64,000 nucleotides of DNA. Source: an uncultured Caryophanales bacterium (lineage in GTDB: Bacteria; Bacillota_I; Bacilli_A; RFN20; CAG-826). The notes under the pieces are model-generated. The model ran no database searches. It had not been told where the DNA came from and saw only the letters and a list, made by a program, of their open reading frames with translations. Below, one piece after another: positions 44,841-53,676 of this stretch. The position numbers and the translations under genes were made by a program. The stretch is taken from the NCBI GenBank assembly GCA_905197045.1, contig CAJJXG010000006.1, positions 9,720 through 73,719 on the forward strand. The letters run 5' to 3'. How positions within the stretch are numbered: the first letter of the stretch is position 1; each line of letters starts with the position of its first letter.

Positions 44841-45089
44841 ATTCAGTGTTTTGAAAGTTTTAATTCAGTGTTTTGAAAGATTATGATTCAGTGTTTTGAA
44901 AAGTAATAACAAGTACTAAAAATTTGGGATTAAACTATAAAAATATTGTAAAAAAGTAGATTTTATAACGATTTTACTATCTTTGATAAAGCAAATACTT
45001 AATTTTCTGAATTAAATGCTTATTCATTTTCAGTGTTTTGAAATGTTTTGTTTCAGTGTTTTGAAAGGTTTTAATTCAGTGTTTTGAAA
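44841..45089. repeat. Six copies of a 15-bp repeat in two clusters upstream of the second DUF4143 ATPase
   Basis: TTCAGTGTTTTGAAA occurs exactly six times: units begin at 44841, 44863, 44886 and, after about 120 bp, at 45028, 45051, 45074. Spacing inside clusters is 22-23 bp. Each core has TTCA/TGAA inverted ends. Between the clusters, 44920-44931 (AAATTTGGGATT) is the exact reverse complement of part of unit 2 of the 26888 array. Confidence 0.9.
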
Positions 45090-45262
45090 ATTATTATTTC
45101 TAGATCTTAAATTAGACTAAACCGCTTTTAATTAGTATCATTTATAAATGTTCATTTTAATTATGGCTATAATCTTCTGATTCTATTTCTCATTATTTTT
45201 CTATAAAAATTTACAATTCATTCTTTTACAAGAGAGAAGGTAATTTATAAAATAATAAAGAT
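45090..45262. promoter_or_regulatory. ppk upstream region
   Basis: TTTACAA occurs twice (45210-45216, 45225-45231), with GAGAAGG (45234-45240) too far (about 22 bases) from the ATG 45263 to be an ideal ribosome site. No clear promoter boxes. Confidence 0.3.
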
Positions 45263-47350
45263 ATGGAAAAAGCAGCAAAAAGAAAAAGAATTATTATTAA
45301 ATTAAATGAATCTAATTACGTTGAAAGAGATATTTCATGGTGTTATTTTAACTACCGTATTTTAAAAGAAGCTCAAAATAATAATGTCCCACTTTATGAA
45401 AGACTTTCATTTTTAGGAATATATTCAAGCAACCTCGACGAGTTTTATAAAGTTAGAGTTGCTACCTTAAAACGTATTGCAGAAAACACTTCAAAAGACT
45501 TTAAAAAAGAGAAAAACCTTGCAAAATCCACTTTAAAAAAGATTTATTCTCTTGTTTCTGACTACTCAAAAGAATATAACGAAGCAAGTAAAAAAGTCTT
45601 TGAAGAACTTAAAAATAAGGATGTTATCTTGCTTGATGATTTAACAGTTAATGAAGAGCAAAAAGAATATTTAAGAAGTTATTTTGTTAAAAATATTTCT
45701 TTAGATATCAATCCTCTAATTCTTTCTAAAAAAGCTGATTTTTCTAGCGTCAACGATACACACATCTATTTAGCGATTAAAATGAGTGAGCCACTTAACA
45801 ATAAGGAAGACAAAAATTGCTATGCTCTTATCGCTCTTCCTACTTCTCATTGTGGACGTTTTATTGCTCTACCTAGTAAAGACAATAAACACTACTATAT
45901 CTATCTTGATGATGTTGTTCGTTTAAATCTTGATTATATTTTTAAAAACTTACCATATCTAAAATTTGAAGCTTACGCTTTTAAATTTTCAAAAGATGCT
46001 GAAATGGAAATTGAATCAGATCCTGAAGAAGGCGTCTTAAAAAGTATTTCTTTAGCTGTTAAAGAAAGAAAAAAAGGTATCCCAGTCCGTGTAGTTTTTG
46101 GTGAAGGAATGCCAAAAGATCTTCAAGAAAAATTAATTAAAAAACTTGAAATTGATGATACTGACATTATTACAAAAGGTGGAAAATATCATAACAATAA
46201 AGATTTAATGAAATTTCCACGTTTAAACATTGCCGGTTTATCATATCCAGAATGGCCTCAATCTTTTGAAAAAGCTTTTAAGGTCACTCCTTCTTTAATA
46301 GATATAATTTCCAAAAAAGATATTTTAGTTCATGTTCCTTATGAATCTTTTAATGCCTTCATTAATGTTTTACAAGAAGCCGCAATTTCACCAAATGTAA
46401 ATGAAATTAAAGCCTCAATTTATCGAGCAGCAAAAGATAGTAAAGTCATTCAAGCTTTAATTAACGCTTCTAAAAATGGCAAAAAAGTAACCTGTATGGT
46501 TGAACTTTTAGCTCGCTTTGATGAATCAAGTAACATTTTAATCTCACAAACTTTAAAAGATGCTGGTGTTGATGTTTTAACAGGTAAAGAAGGCTTTAAG
46601 GTTCATGGAAAAATTGTTTATATAAGAGTTAAAAATGGAAAAGATATTGCAATTATTTCAACAGGCAACTTCCATGAAGGAAACGCTAAAACCTATACTG
46701 ATTGTCTACTTTTCACTTCTAACCCTAAAATTGTTAATGAAGTTAAAGAAATTTTTAGTTATATCGCAAATCCTTATGAAAAGCATAATTTTAAAAACTT
46801 GCTCGTTTCCCCTTTACACATGCAATCTGTTTTTGAACGCTTAATAAAAAATGAAATTAAAAATCATAATGCTGGCTTACCAAGTGGTATTAAAATCAAA
46901 ATTAATCATATTACTGATAAAGCCATGGTTAAATTGCTTTATGAAGCCAGTAGTAAAGGCGTAAAAGTTGATTTACTTATAAGAGGTAATTCTTCTCTTG
47001 TCCCTAATCTTCCTGTAGTTAGCGAAAATATATCAATTCACGCTATAATTGATCGTTATCTTGAACATTCTCGTATTTTTGTTTTTGAAAACGCTGGAAA
47101 TCCACTCGTTTATATGGGTTCAGCCGATTGGATGCCACGTAATTTATATAACCGTATTGAAGTTATTACTCCTGTTTATGATGAAGACATCAAAAAAGAA
47201 CTTATTATGATTGTAAATAGAGGTTTAAAAGATAATGTAAAAGGCGTTATTGCTAATGGCAAAGATGAATATGAAAGATATATTAATGATGATAAGCCTT
47301 TCCGCTCTCAAGAAGAGTTGTATAATTATTACAGCAAAACAAATAAATGA
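45263..47350 (+). CDS. ppk: Polyphosphate kinase 1
   Basis: 695-residue PPK1, which reversibly polymerises ATP gamma-phosphate into polyphosphate. The N-terminal ERDISWCYFNYRIL and YSSNLDEFYKVRVA motifs, HVPYESF, and both catalytic histidines (KVHGKIVYI near 450, LEHSRIFVF near 610) are present. The stop is TGA, showing the standard code. The exopolyphosphatase gene starts ten bases later. The pair should control polyphosphate turnover. Confidence 0.95.
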   Translation: MEKAAKRKRIIIKLNESNYVERDISWCYFNYRILKEAQNNNVPLYERLSFLGIYSSNLDEFYKVRVATLKRIAENTSKDFKKEKNLAKSTLKKIYSLVSDYSKEYNEASKKVFEELKNKDVILLDDLTVNEEQKEYLRSYFVKNISLDINPLILSKKADFSSVNDTHIYLAIKMSEPLNNKEDKNCYALIALPTSHCGRFIALPSKDNKHYYIYLDDVVRLNLDYIFKNLPYLKFEAYAFKFSKDAEMEIESDPEEGVLKSISLAVKERKKGIPVRVVFGEGMPKDLQEKLIKKLEIDDTDIITKGGKYHNNKDLMKFPRLNIAGLSYPEWPQSFEKAFKVTPSLIDIISKKDILVHVPYESFNAFINVLQEAAISPNVNEIKASIYRAAKDSKVIQALINASKNGKKVTCMVELLARFDESSNILISQTLKDAGVDVLTGKEGFKVHGKIVYIRVKNGKDIAIISTGNFHEGNAKTYTDCLLFTSNPKIVNEVKEIFSYIANPYEKHNFKNLLVSPLHMQSVFERLIKNEIKNHNAGLPSGIKIKINHITDKAMVKLLYEASSKGVKVDLLIRGNSSLVPNLPVVSENISIHAIIDRYLEHSRIFVFENAGNPLVYMGSADWMPRNLYNRIEVITPVYDEDIKKELIMIVNRGLKDNVKGVIANGKDEYERYINDDKPFRSQEELYNYYSKTNK

Positions 47351-47360
47351 GGTTTAATAA

Positions 47361-48266
47361 ATGAAGAGTGGTTATTATGCTGGTATTGATATTGGTACAA
47401 ATGGAGCTCGTCTTGTAATTAAAGACGCTTTTTATAATGAAAATCGTGAACTTGAGGCGGTTGAAGTTAATAAAGTTCGTGTTCCTTTAAGACTTGGAGT
47501 CGATGTTTATTCTATCGGCGAACTTTCAGAAAGAAAAATTCATCAACTTTCATTATGTATTTCTTCTTTTAGAGATTTAATGAATATATATGATGTTGTT
47601 TCTTATTCTTGTCTTGCAACAAGCGCTATGAGAGAAGCAAAAAATGGTACTGAAGTAATTGAAAGAATTAGAAAAGAAACTGGCGTTCAAATTTCTATAA
47701 TTGATGGAGAAACCGAAGCAAAAACAATCTCTAAAATCGCTAAAGATTTTAAACTTGACGATGATAAATATGTTTTTATTGATGTTGGAGGAGGCTCAAC
47801 CGAAGTTACTTTAGTTTCTAAAGGAAAAGCCATTGAAAGCACTTCTTTCGAACTTGGTACTCTTAGAATTTTAGCTCACAAAGATAAAAAAGAAACTTGG
47901 GGACGCTATGAAGATCTTCTTGATTCATATCATGATAAATATGGGGCTTTAGATATTGTCGGAACTGGCGGAAATATTAACCGCTATTGGAAAATGAGCA
48001 AGAAAAAATCAAACAAAAAAGATTTAAACTATTTAACAGTTGATGATCTTAACTCTTTATATAATGAATTAAGTAAATACACTCCTTCTCAAAGAATGGC
48101 TAGATATGATATGAAGCCTGATCGAGCTGACGTTATAATTCCAGCCGGAAACATCTTTAAAAAAGCTAGCGAGATTTTAAAATCAAAAATAATTTATGTA
48201 CCAATGATTGGTTTAAGTGATTCAATTGTTGATACTTTAATTGAAAATTATATTAACGTAATTTAA
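47361..48266 (+). CDS. ppx: Exopolyphosphatase / GppA family
   Basis: 301-residue Ppx/GppA phosphatase of the ASKHA fold. Motifs: AGIDIGTNGARLVI at the start, SCLATSAMREAKNG, IIDGETEAK and the second phosphate loop FIDVGGGSTEV. It lacks the C-terminal HD domain of long Ppx proteins, like many Gram-positive short forms. It follows ppk by ten bases with GAGGT before the ATG. It hydrolyses polyphosphate or pppGpp. Confidence 0.9.
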   Translation: MKSGYYAGIDIGTNGARLVIKDAFYNENRELEAVEVNKVRVPLRLGVDVYSIGELSERKIHQLSLCISSFRDLMNIYDVVSYSCLATSAMREAKNGTEVIERIRKETGVQISIIDGETEAKTISKIAKDFKLDDDKYVFIDVGGGSTEVTLVSKGKAIESTSFELGTLRILAHKDKKETWGRYEDLLDSYHDKYGALDIVGTGGNINRYWKMSKKKSNKKDLNYLTVDDLNSLYNELSKYTPSQRMARYDMKPDRADVIIPAGNIFKKASEILKSKIIYVPMIGLSDSIVDTLIENYINVI

Positions 48267-48290
48267 TAAGATTTAAGTAAAAATTAACCC

Positions 48291-48324
48291 AAAAAATATC
48301 TAACGATTATGTTAGATATTTTTT
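48291..48324. terminator. Bidirectional terminator between ppx and the surface-protein operon
   Basis: Fourteen-bp stem AAAAAATATCTAAC/GTTAGATATTTTTT with loop GATTAT. T-runs occur on both strands, so it can stop both converging transcripts. Confidence 0.85.
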
Positions 48325-48355
48325 GATTTTTATTTAAAAAGCCTGCAAAACTTAA

Positions 48356-48811
48356 CTATTTGGCCAAAAATAAGTATTTTTCAAGAAATAAATCTAAATT
48401 AACAAAATCACTTTCGTTTGGTCTATTTTTATTAACGCCACCAAAAAGTTTTAAAGGACCAAATGTTGTAAAACCTTTAGTGTGATATACTCCAATTATT
48501 TTATTATTAAATCTCAATAACTCTTTTTTAATGCTACTTGCAAAACTTGCTTTATCAAGGCAAGAAGTAAAAATTAAAAAGACTTTTTTGTTATTGATAT
48601 TTCTTTTACTTATCAAAGAAATAATATCTTTATGGAATTCAAAGCCATAAATTCCACTAGCAAGTCCAATATAATCGTATTTAGATAAATCTAAGTTATT
48701 ATCTATCTCGTCTACATTTAAAAGTTCAAAATTATACTTATCTTTTAAATGTTTTATTAATCGATAAGTATTTTGATGATGATATGATTTATAAATTATT
48801 AACGTTTTCAT
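48356..48811 (-). CDS. Flavodoxin-like protein
   Basis: 151-residue flavodoxin/flavodoxin-domain protein. The N-terminal KTLIIYKSYHHQNTYRLIK resembles the FMN phosphate loop, and DYIGLASGIYGFEFHKDI fits the second FMN loop. KVFLIFTSCLDK and the late LKLFGGVNKN follow the menaquinone-dependent flavodoxin pattern. It is the last gene of the long surface-protein operon and overlaps the preceding gene by 23 bp. Why an electron carrier is here is unclear. Confidence 0.75.
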   Translation of the reverse strand: MKTLIIYKSYHHQNTYRLIKHLKDKYNFELLNVDEIDNNLDLSKYDYIGLASGIYGFEFHKDIISLISKRNINNKKVFLIFTSCLDKASFASSIKKELLRFNNKIIGVYHTKGFTTFGPLKLFGGVNKNRPNESDFVNLDLFLEKYLFLAK

Positions 48812-51329
48812 AATTTTTTAAATAATCCAGAGATGGTGCTTCATTAAACCACTTAGCTTTTGAGGAGTCTAATCCATAGAATTTATAGTTATTAAATCCA
48901 ATTACGTTAAATGATGCTCTTAGCATTGCTACTTTCATAGTTTCATATTTTGCTTTTGGATCACGATTAAAATCATTACTATGATAAGCTTTTAAATCAA
49001 GAGAATAAGTAAATGGATCAACTTCAAGAAGAGGCGTTAAATACGATTTTAACTCTTCATTTAATACTAATTCGCTTTCATTATAACCTCCTCCTTCAAT
49101 ATAAAAAGGAAGATTAATCTTATTGTCTTTAAGTAATGAATTTGAATAATTATCTAAAAGAAGTTTTTTAAGAGGTAAATAATCTTCTTCAGTTATATTA
49201 ACTTCAAAATCACTTCCTAATCCACCATGAGAAACAATTAAGGTTTCAATATCTTGACCAACTAAAGATTCATAAGTTAATTGATTTACGTCTTTCCAAT
49301 CATAAAAATTAACGCCTTCTCCTATTTCAACTTTAGTTGGGAAAGAAGTTAATGCCATCTTTTCTGGATAAGCATCAGACATATAAACTCCAAGTAACAT
49401 TTTAAAGACACTGGTAATGTTTGTTTCTAAAAAACTACCTTGAGGGAGAGTATCAAGAGAAATTGCGCTTATTCCACTACTTGCAAAATTTGTATGACCA
49501 ATTTTTGTTGTACCAGCATAAACTTTATTGTTATTTTCATCTACAAAACCATTTCGATTAGTTAAAGCATTAATCAAGGTATCTTTAAAGGTTATATATT
49601 CTTCTTTAGTATAATTTGGTCCGCTGATATTTAAAAATTCACCGGCTTGAGTATTCAAAATCGCTGAAAAAGTAAGCATTGAATCAGCTTTATAAGTTTT
49701 TTGAGAATAATTAGAAGTAATTGGCTCTAGATAAGAAGATTTAGTTGAAGAAAGACGTTGACCATTTTCTCCACTATATTCAACTCTTTCATCATAATTT
49801 ACATGATTAAATTCATTGCTTCCGCTTCTAAAAAGAAATTCCATCGCATTTTGAATAAGTGAATTTTCAATTAAAAGATTTTTAGATGAATAACTTCTAA
49901 TAACATTTTTACCATTTTCAATAATAGAATTTTTAATAGTTACATTGTCAGCATTAATATCTAGAGTTGAACCAACGTATTCTAAATTTGATAAGTTATT
50001 TCCAAAATCACAATTTTTAAAATGAACATCATTAATAGTGACATTATCTGAATCAATATAAACTCCACTATTATCTTGTCCATATAAAGTAAACATTGGT
50101 AAAGTATCACTCATTGAATAATTTGGATTACCAAGTGTTACAAAAGGAAGTGGACCTCGATATAAATCGTCTTTTTCTAAATAAGGAACGAGGTAAGTTT
50201 CTCCATCGATTGTGACATTTTGTCTTCCACTAGGATATGTAAGTTCATGTAAATTAATCGTAAAACCGTTCCCATAAAAATCATCTTGAATATGAAGTCC
50301 GGCATAACGCATGATACTAGTTTTTTCTTCTCCTTCATGCTCGCCTTTATCAATTTCAGCATTCCACTTGTTTAAAAAATCATGATTATATGTTGTTTCA
50401 AAAGTGTATAAATCATCTTTAAAATCACTTATTTCATTATTTTCATCAATTCGACCAAATAAAGCTGTATTTTTACTTTTAGCTCCTATGATATTGCCAT
50501 CTTCATCAAAATTATAAGTATTTGCATAAGATTCTAAGTTTGTTCTTAAAACAATTTTATAAGGTTTATTTGCTTTGTTAGTTAAAGAAATTAAACCATC
50601 ATAACTATAAGCGTTAACTCCTTCAACTAAAGTAAAATTAAAACTTGCTCCTCCAGTTGAACTATATGGATGAATGAAATTAATATAAGCTTCTCCACTT
50701 CCTAAAAATGAAGCTGTTTTACTTGTTTTATCAAAACTTACATTACTTGAAGTTTCAATATTAATTCCATCAAGAGTTAAATTAGTTCCAATTATATCAA
50801 TATTAAATTCAAGTTTAGCATCAGAGTTAACTCTTCCTTCACTTCTTGAATCGTAAGCTTCTTTAGAATCATATAAGCCCACATAATTTCTATTTTCAAT
50901 ATGACTTTGAGAAAAAGGAATAATTGGATTAACAATAATTCCTCCACTATCACCAAAAATTTTGGCAGTAAATGAAGCAGGAGAGGTTGATCCTTTAACA
51001 GTTGAACAAGTAATTATCGATTCACCTTCTTTTTTAGGAACAAGATAATAATCTTCTCCTTCTTTTAAAATCTCCGCAACACTTTCATCACTACTTGACC
51101 AAACAAGTAAATTGCCTTCACTTAAAGGATAATTTTTATCATAAATTGCTTCTGCTTTTAATAATTGCTTTCCATCGCGTAAAAGAAAGCCAACTTCACC
51201 ATCATATGGTAAAAGAATGCTAGTGATATTTACTTCAACCGAACGAATTACATAACTTGCTGTAACAAAAGCAAGAATTGCAATTACAAAAGGTAAAAGT
51301 AATAAAAAGAGAAAGGCTTTCTTTTTCAT
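48789..51329 (-). CDS. Secreted/membrane-anchored beta-helix protein with Big_2-like domain
   Basis: 846-residue extracellular protein. An N-terminal hydrophobic helix (about 5-27) serves as signal or anchor; a Big_2-like domain lies near 35-125 (LLVWSSSDESVAEIL). The middle (about 410-520) has right-handed parallel beta-helix repeats (VTINDVHFKNCDF, VTIKNSIIENGKNVIRS, LLIENSLIQNAMEFLF). The C-terminal third is unrecognised. It overlaps the ABC-2 permease gene by four bases. Beta-helix proteins often bind or cut polysaccharide, but no catalytic site is visible. Confidence 0.75.
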   Translation of the reverse strand: MKKKAFLFLLLLPFVIAILAFVTASYVIRSVEVNITSILLPYDGEVGFLLRDGKQLLKAEAIYDKNYPLSEGNLLVWSSSDESVAEILKEGEDYYLVPKKEGESIITCSTVKGSTSPASFTAKIFGDSGGIIVNPIIPFSQSHIENRNYVGLYDSKEAYDSRSEGRVNSDAKLEFNIDIIGTNLTLDGINIETSSNVSFDKTSKTASFLGSGEAYINFIHPYSSTGGASFNFTLVEGVNAYSYDGLISLTNKANKPYKIVLRTNLESYANTYNFDEDGNIIGAKSKNTALFGRIDENNEISDFKDDLYTFETTYNHDFLNKWNAEIDKGEHEGEEKTSIMRYAGLHIQDDFYGNGFTINLHELTYPSGRQNVTIDGETYLVPYLEKDDLYRGPLPFVTLGNPNYSMSDTLPMFTLYGQDNSGVYIDSDNVTINDVHFKNCDFGNNLSNLEYVGSTLDINADNVTIKNSIIENGKNVIRSYSSKNLLIENSLIQNAMEFLFRSGSNEFNHVNYDERVEYSGENGQRLSSTKSSYLEPITSNYSQKTYKADSMLTFSAILNTQAGEFLNISGPNYTKEEYITFKDTLINALTNRNGFVDENNNKVYAGTTKIGHTNFASSGISAISLDTLPQGSFLETNITSVFKMLLGVYMSDAYPEKMALTSFPTKVEIGEGVNFYDWKDVNQLTYESLVGQDIETLIVSHGGLGSDFEVNITEEDYLPLKKLLLDNYSNSLLKDNKINLPFYIEGGGYNESELVLNEELKSYLTPLLEVDPFTYSLDLKAYHSNDFNRDPKAKYETMKVAMLRASFNVIGFNNYKFYGLDSSKAKWFNEAPSLDYLKNYENVNNL

Positions 51330-52936
51330 CTGGCTTCTCCTTCATATTTCATAAAAAGTTTAGTAACGCGTGATTTAATTTTGATAATGAAAAATGAAAT
51401 AACAATAAGTTCTAAAACAATTATTGATAAAAAGAAAATTACTGTTTCTAAATAAGCTTCAACAAGTAGAGATAAAAGAGCGCCTAAACTAACAGCAAAA
51501 AGAGGAAAAACAAAACTTATTAAAACGGTTAATAAACTTGATTTATTCTTGCTTTTTAAATCGCTATATAAAGCAATAATGTTAAGTAAAATAATTGATA
51601 GCCCTCCTACTAAAATTAAAAAGGCAAAATCAATTAAACTTATTTCATTAAAAATAACTAAAGCAAGTATGGAAATAAAAAAGGAAATAAAAGATAAAAT
51701 AGTTGGAACAGATATCTTGATTAAAAGTTGTTTAAAATAACTTACAGGCAAAGTTTTCATAATAATTAAAGTATTCTTCTCTTTAATTAAAGACATTGAA
51801 CTAGTGGTATTAATAATAGCAATAAAAAGCATTATTAAAATTACATCAACTGTTAAAAATATTGATGGAAAAAGAGTTGATATGTAATTTAAATTCCCTG
51901 TTCCAAATATTAAATTCACTGCAGAAATCACACTAAATACTAAAAATGGTTCTAAAATAATTAAAGATATATAAGAAAAAATTCCATCACTATTACTTAA
52001 AGCAAGATTAAATTCTTTTCTAATTAAAGCTCCTTCAATTGAAGATAATCTAATTGAAAAGATCTTATGTTTTTTTCTACTTATAAAATCATTAGCCCCT
52101 TGATAATAATTTAATAAATACTTATTAAAAGTAAATAAAGCGATAACAAAAGAAAAGATAATAAAGCTTATAAATATTACAAAGTTAAGATTAACCTCAT
52201 TTACTTTTGATAGTTCAATTATATTTTTAATTGGGTAAAGAAAACTAGAAACAGTTTTCATCACTTCAACATTATCAACTGTAAATAAAGAACCTATATC
52301 ATCGTTTCTAATTAAACTAACAAATAAATTTAAAACTCCGCCATATAGTAAAGCTAGAAGAATTAAAAAGATCATCATGACAATAAAAGAGATAATTCGA
52401 TAGCGTGATACAATCTTTCTAATTTCTCTAAAAGGAATTACTAGTAAAAAAGCAAATGTTTCAATTAAAACTCCTACTCCTAAAAAAGTAAAAAACATTA
52501 AAACAAAGAAAACAAAATCTGTTTCGCTTTTAATGCCATATGCCATCATTAAAGGAAACATAGTTGAAAAAACAAAAAGTAAAGATTTAAAAAAGATATT
52601 TAAGGCTTTAGCAAAAATAATATCAAAAGAACTTGCTGGAGATGTTCCTAAAATGATTCTTTCTTTTTGGTTTTTAAAGAAAGCATTATAAGTAATTGGA
52701 ACAAGCGAAAATATACCAACAATAAATAAAGCAAACTCAATAATAATAAATAAAGCATCATTAAAATCAGTATAGACATTAACCTTATCAAAAATATTGA
52801 TATATAAAAGCACTTCTAGAGTTATAAAAAGAGCAAGTAAAACAAGAGAAGATAATAAAGTAAAAATCTTCTTCATTCCTTTTTTTGCTAAAAAGGAACT
52901 CTCTTTAAATTCTTTTAAAAATAAACGAGCAATCAT
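51326..52936 (-). CDS. ABC-2 type exporter permease
   Basis: 536-residue membrane protein with about twelve hydrophobic helices and no nucleotide site, consistent with large ABC-2 exporter permeases. The segments GTSPASSFDIIFAKAL and IKEKNTLIIMKTLPVSYFKQLL (coupling-helix-like, about 380-400) are typical. It overlaps its ATPase gene and the beta-helix gene by four bases each. It likely exports a protein or lipid-linked product of this operon. Confidence 0.8.
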   Translation of the reverse strand: MIARLFLKEFKESSFLAKKGMKKIFTLLSSLVLLALFITLEVLLYINIFDKVNVYTDFNDALFIIIEFALFIVGIFSLVPITYNAFFKNQKERIILGTSPASSFDIIFAKALNIFFKSLLFVFSTMFPLMMAYGIKSETDFVFFVLMFFTFLGVGVLIETFAFLLVIPFREIRKIVSRYRIISFIVMMIFLILLALLYGGVLNLFVSLIRNDDIGSLFTVDNVEVMKTVSSFLYPIKNIIELSKVNEVNLNFVIFISFIIFSFVIALFTFNKYLLNYYQGANDFISRKKHKIFSIRLSSIEGALIRKEFNLALSNSDGIFSYISLIILEPFLVFSVISAVNLIFGTGNLNYISTLFPSIFLTVDVILIMLFIAIINTTSSMSLIKEKNTLIIMKTLPVSYFKQLLIKISVPTILSFISFFISILALVIFNEISLIDFAFLILVGGLSIILLNIIALYSDLKSKNKSSLLTVLISFVFPLFAVSLGALLSLLVEAYLETVIFFLSIIVLELIVISFFIIKIKSRVTKLFMKYEGEAR

Positions 52937-53676
52937 TCTTCCTTCTCTTGATATAGTTTTAAGAATATCTTTTCAATACGATTTCTTAAACTTGGTTCAT
53001 GTTTTAAATCATATACCTCATATATTCTTCCATCTTTAATAATCGCCACTCGATCACAAAGTTTAGAAATAAGGTCAATATTATGACTTGCTACAAAACA
53101 AGTATTACCATGTTTTACATAATCTTTCATAAGTAAAGAAAGTTCATTAGCACTCATTGCATCAAGTCCAACTGTTGGTTCATCCAAAATCCAAATTCTT
53201 GGGTTATGAATTAAAGAAGCAATTAAGCATACTTTTTGTTTCATACCATGAGAATATTCTCTAATCTCACGATATAAATCTTCTTCATTAAATTCAAACT
53301 TCTTTAATAGATAAGTTAAATTTTTAAAGAAGATTTGCGGATTTATTTGATAAATTGATGATACAAATTGAAGATATTGAATACCACTCATATCTTCATA
53401 GCATGTTGGCTCACTTGCTACATAACCAATTATCTTTTTAACTTCAATTGGCTTATCTTTAATATCTAATCCTTCAACAAATATTTCTCCACTATCAAAA
53501 AGTTTTGAACCTAAAATACATTCAATGGTTGTTGATTTACCAACACCATTTTTACCAATAAAACCAAAAAGTTCTCCTTCATAAATCTCTAGATTAATAT
53601 CAAAAAGAACCTGCTTCTTATTGTAGCTTTTATTAAGATTAACAAGTTTTATAGAGGAATTTAATGTTTCTGACAT
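52933..53676 (-). CDS. ABC exporter ATPase
   Basis: About 247-residue ABC ATPase of the ABC-2 (CcmA/YxlF) group. Walker A GKNGVGKSTT, signature YSHGMKQKV and Walker B IWILDEPTVGLD are intact, with the switch His in ASHNID. ATG 53676 is chosen because it forms TAATG with the previous stop and has GGAGG eight bases upstream. It pairs with the overlapping ABC-2 permease gene. Confidence 0.9.
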   Translation of the reverse strand: MSETLNSSIKLVNLNKSYNKKQVLFDINLEIYEGELFGFIGKNGVGKSTTIECILGSKLFDSGEIFVEGLDIKDKPIEVKKIIGYVASEPTCYEDMSGIQYLQFVSSIYQINPQIFFKNLTYLLKKFEFNEEDLYREIREYSHGMKQKVCLIASLIHNPRIWILDEPTVGLDAMSANELSLLMKDYVKHGNTCFVASHNIDLISKLCDRVAIIKDGRIYEVYDLKHEPSLRNRIEKIFLKLYQEKEE

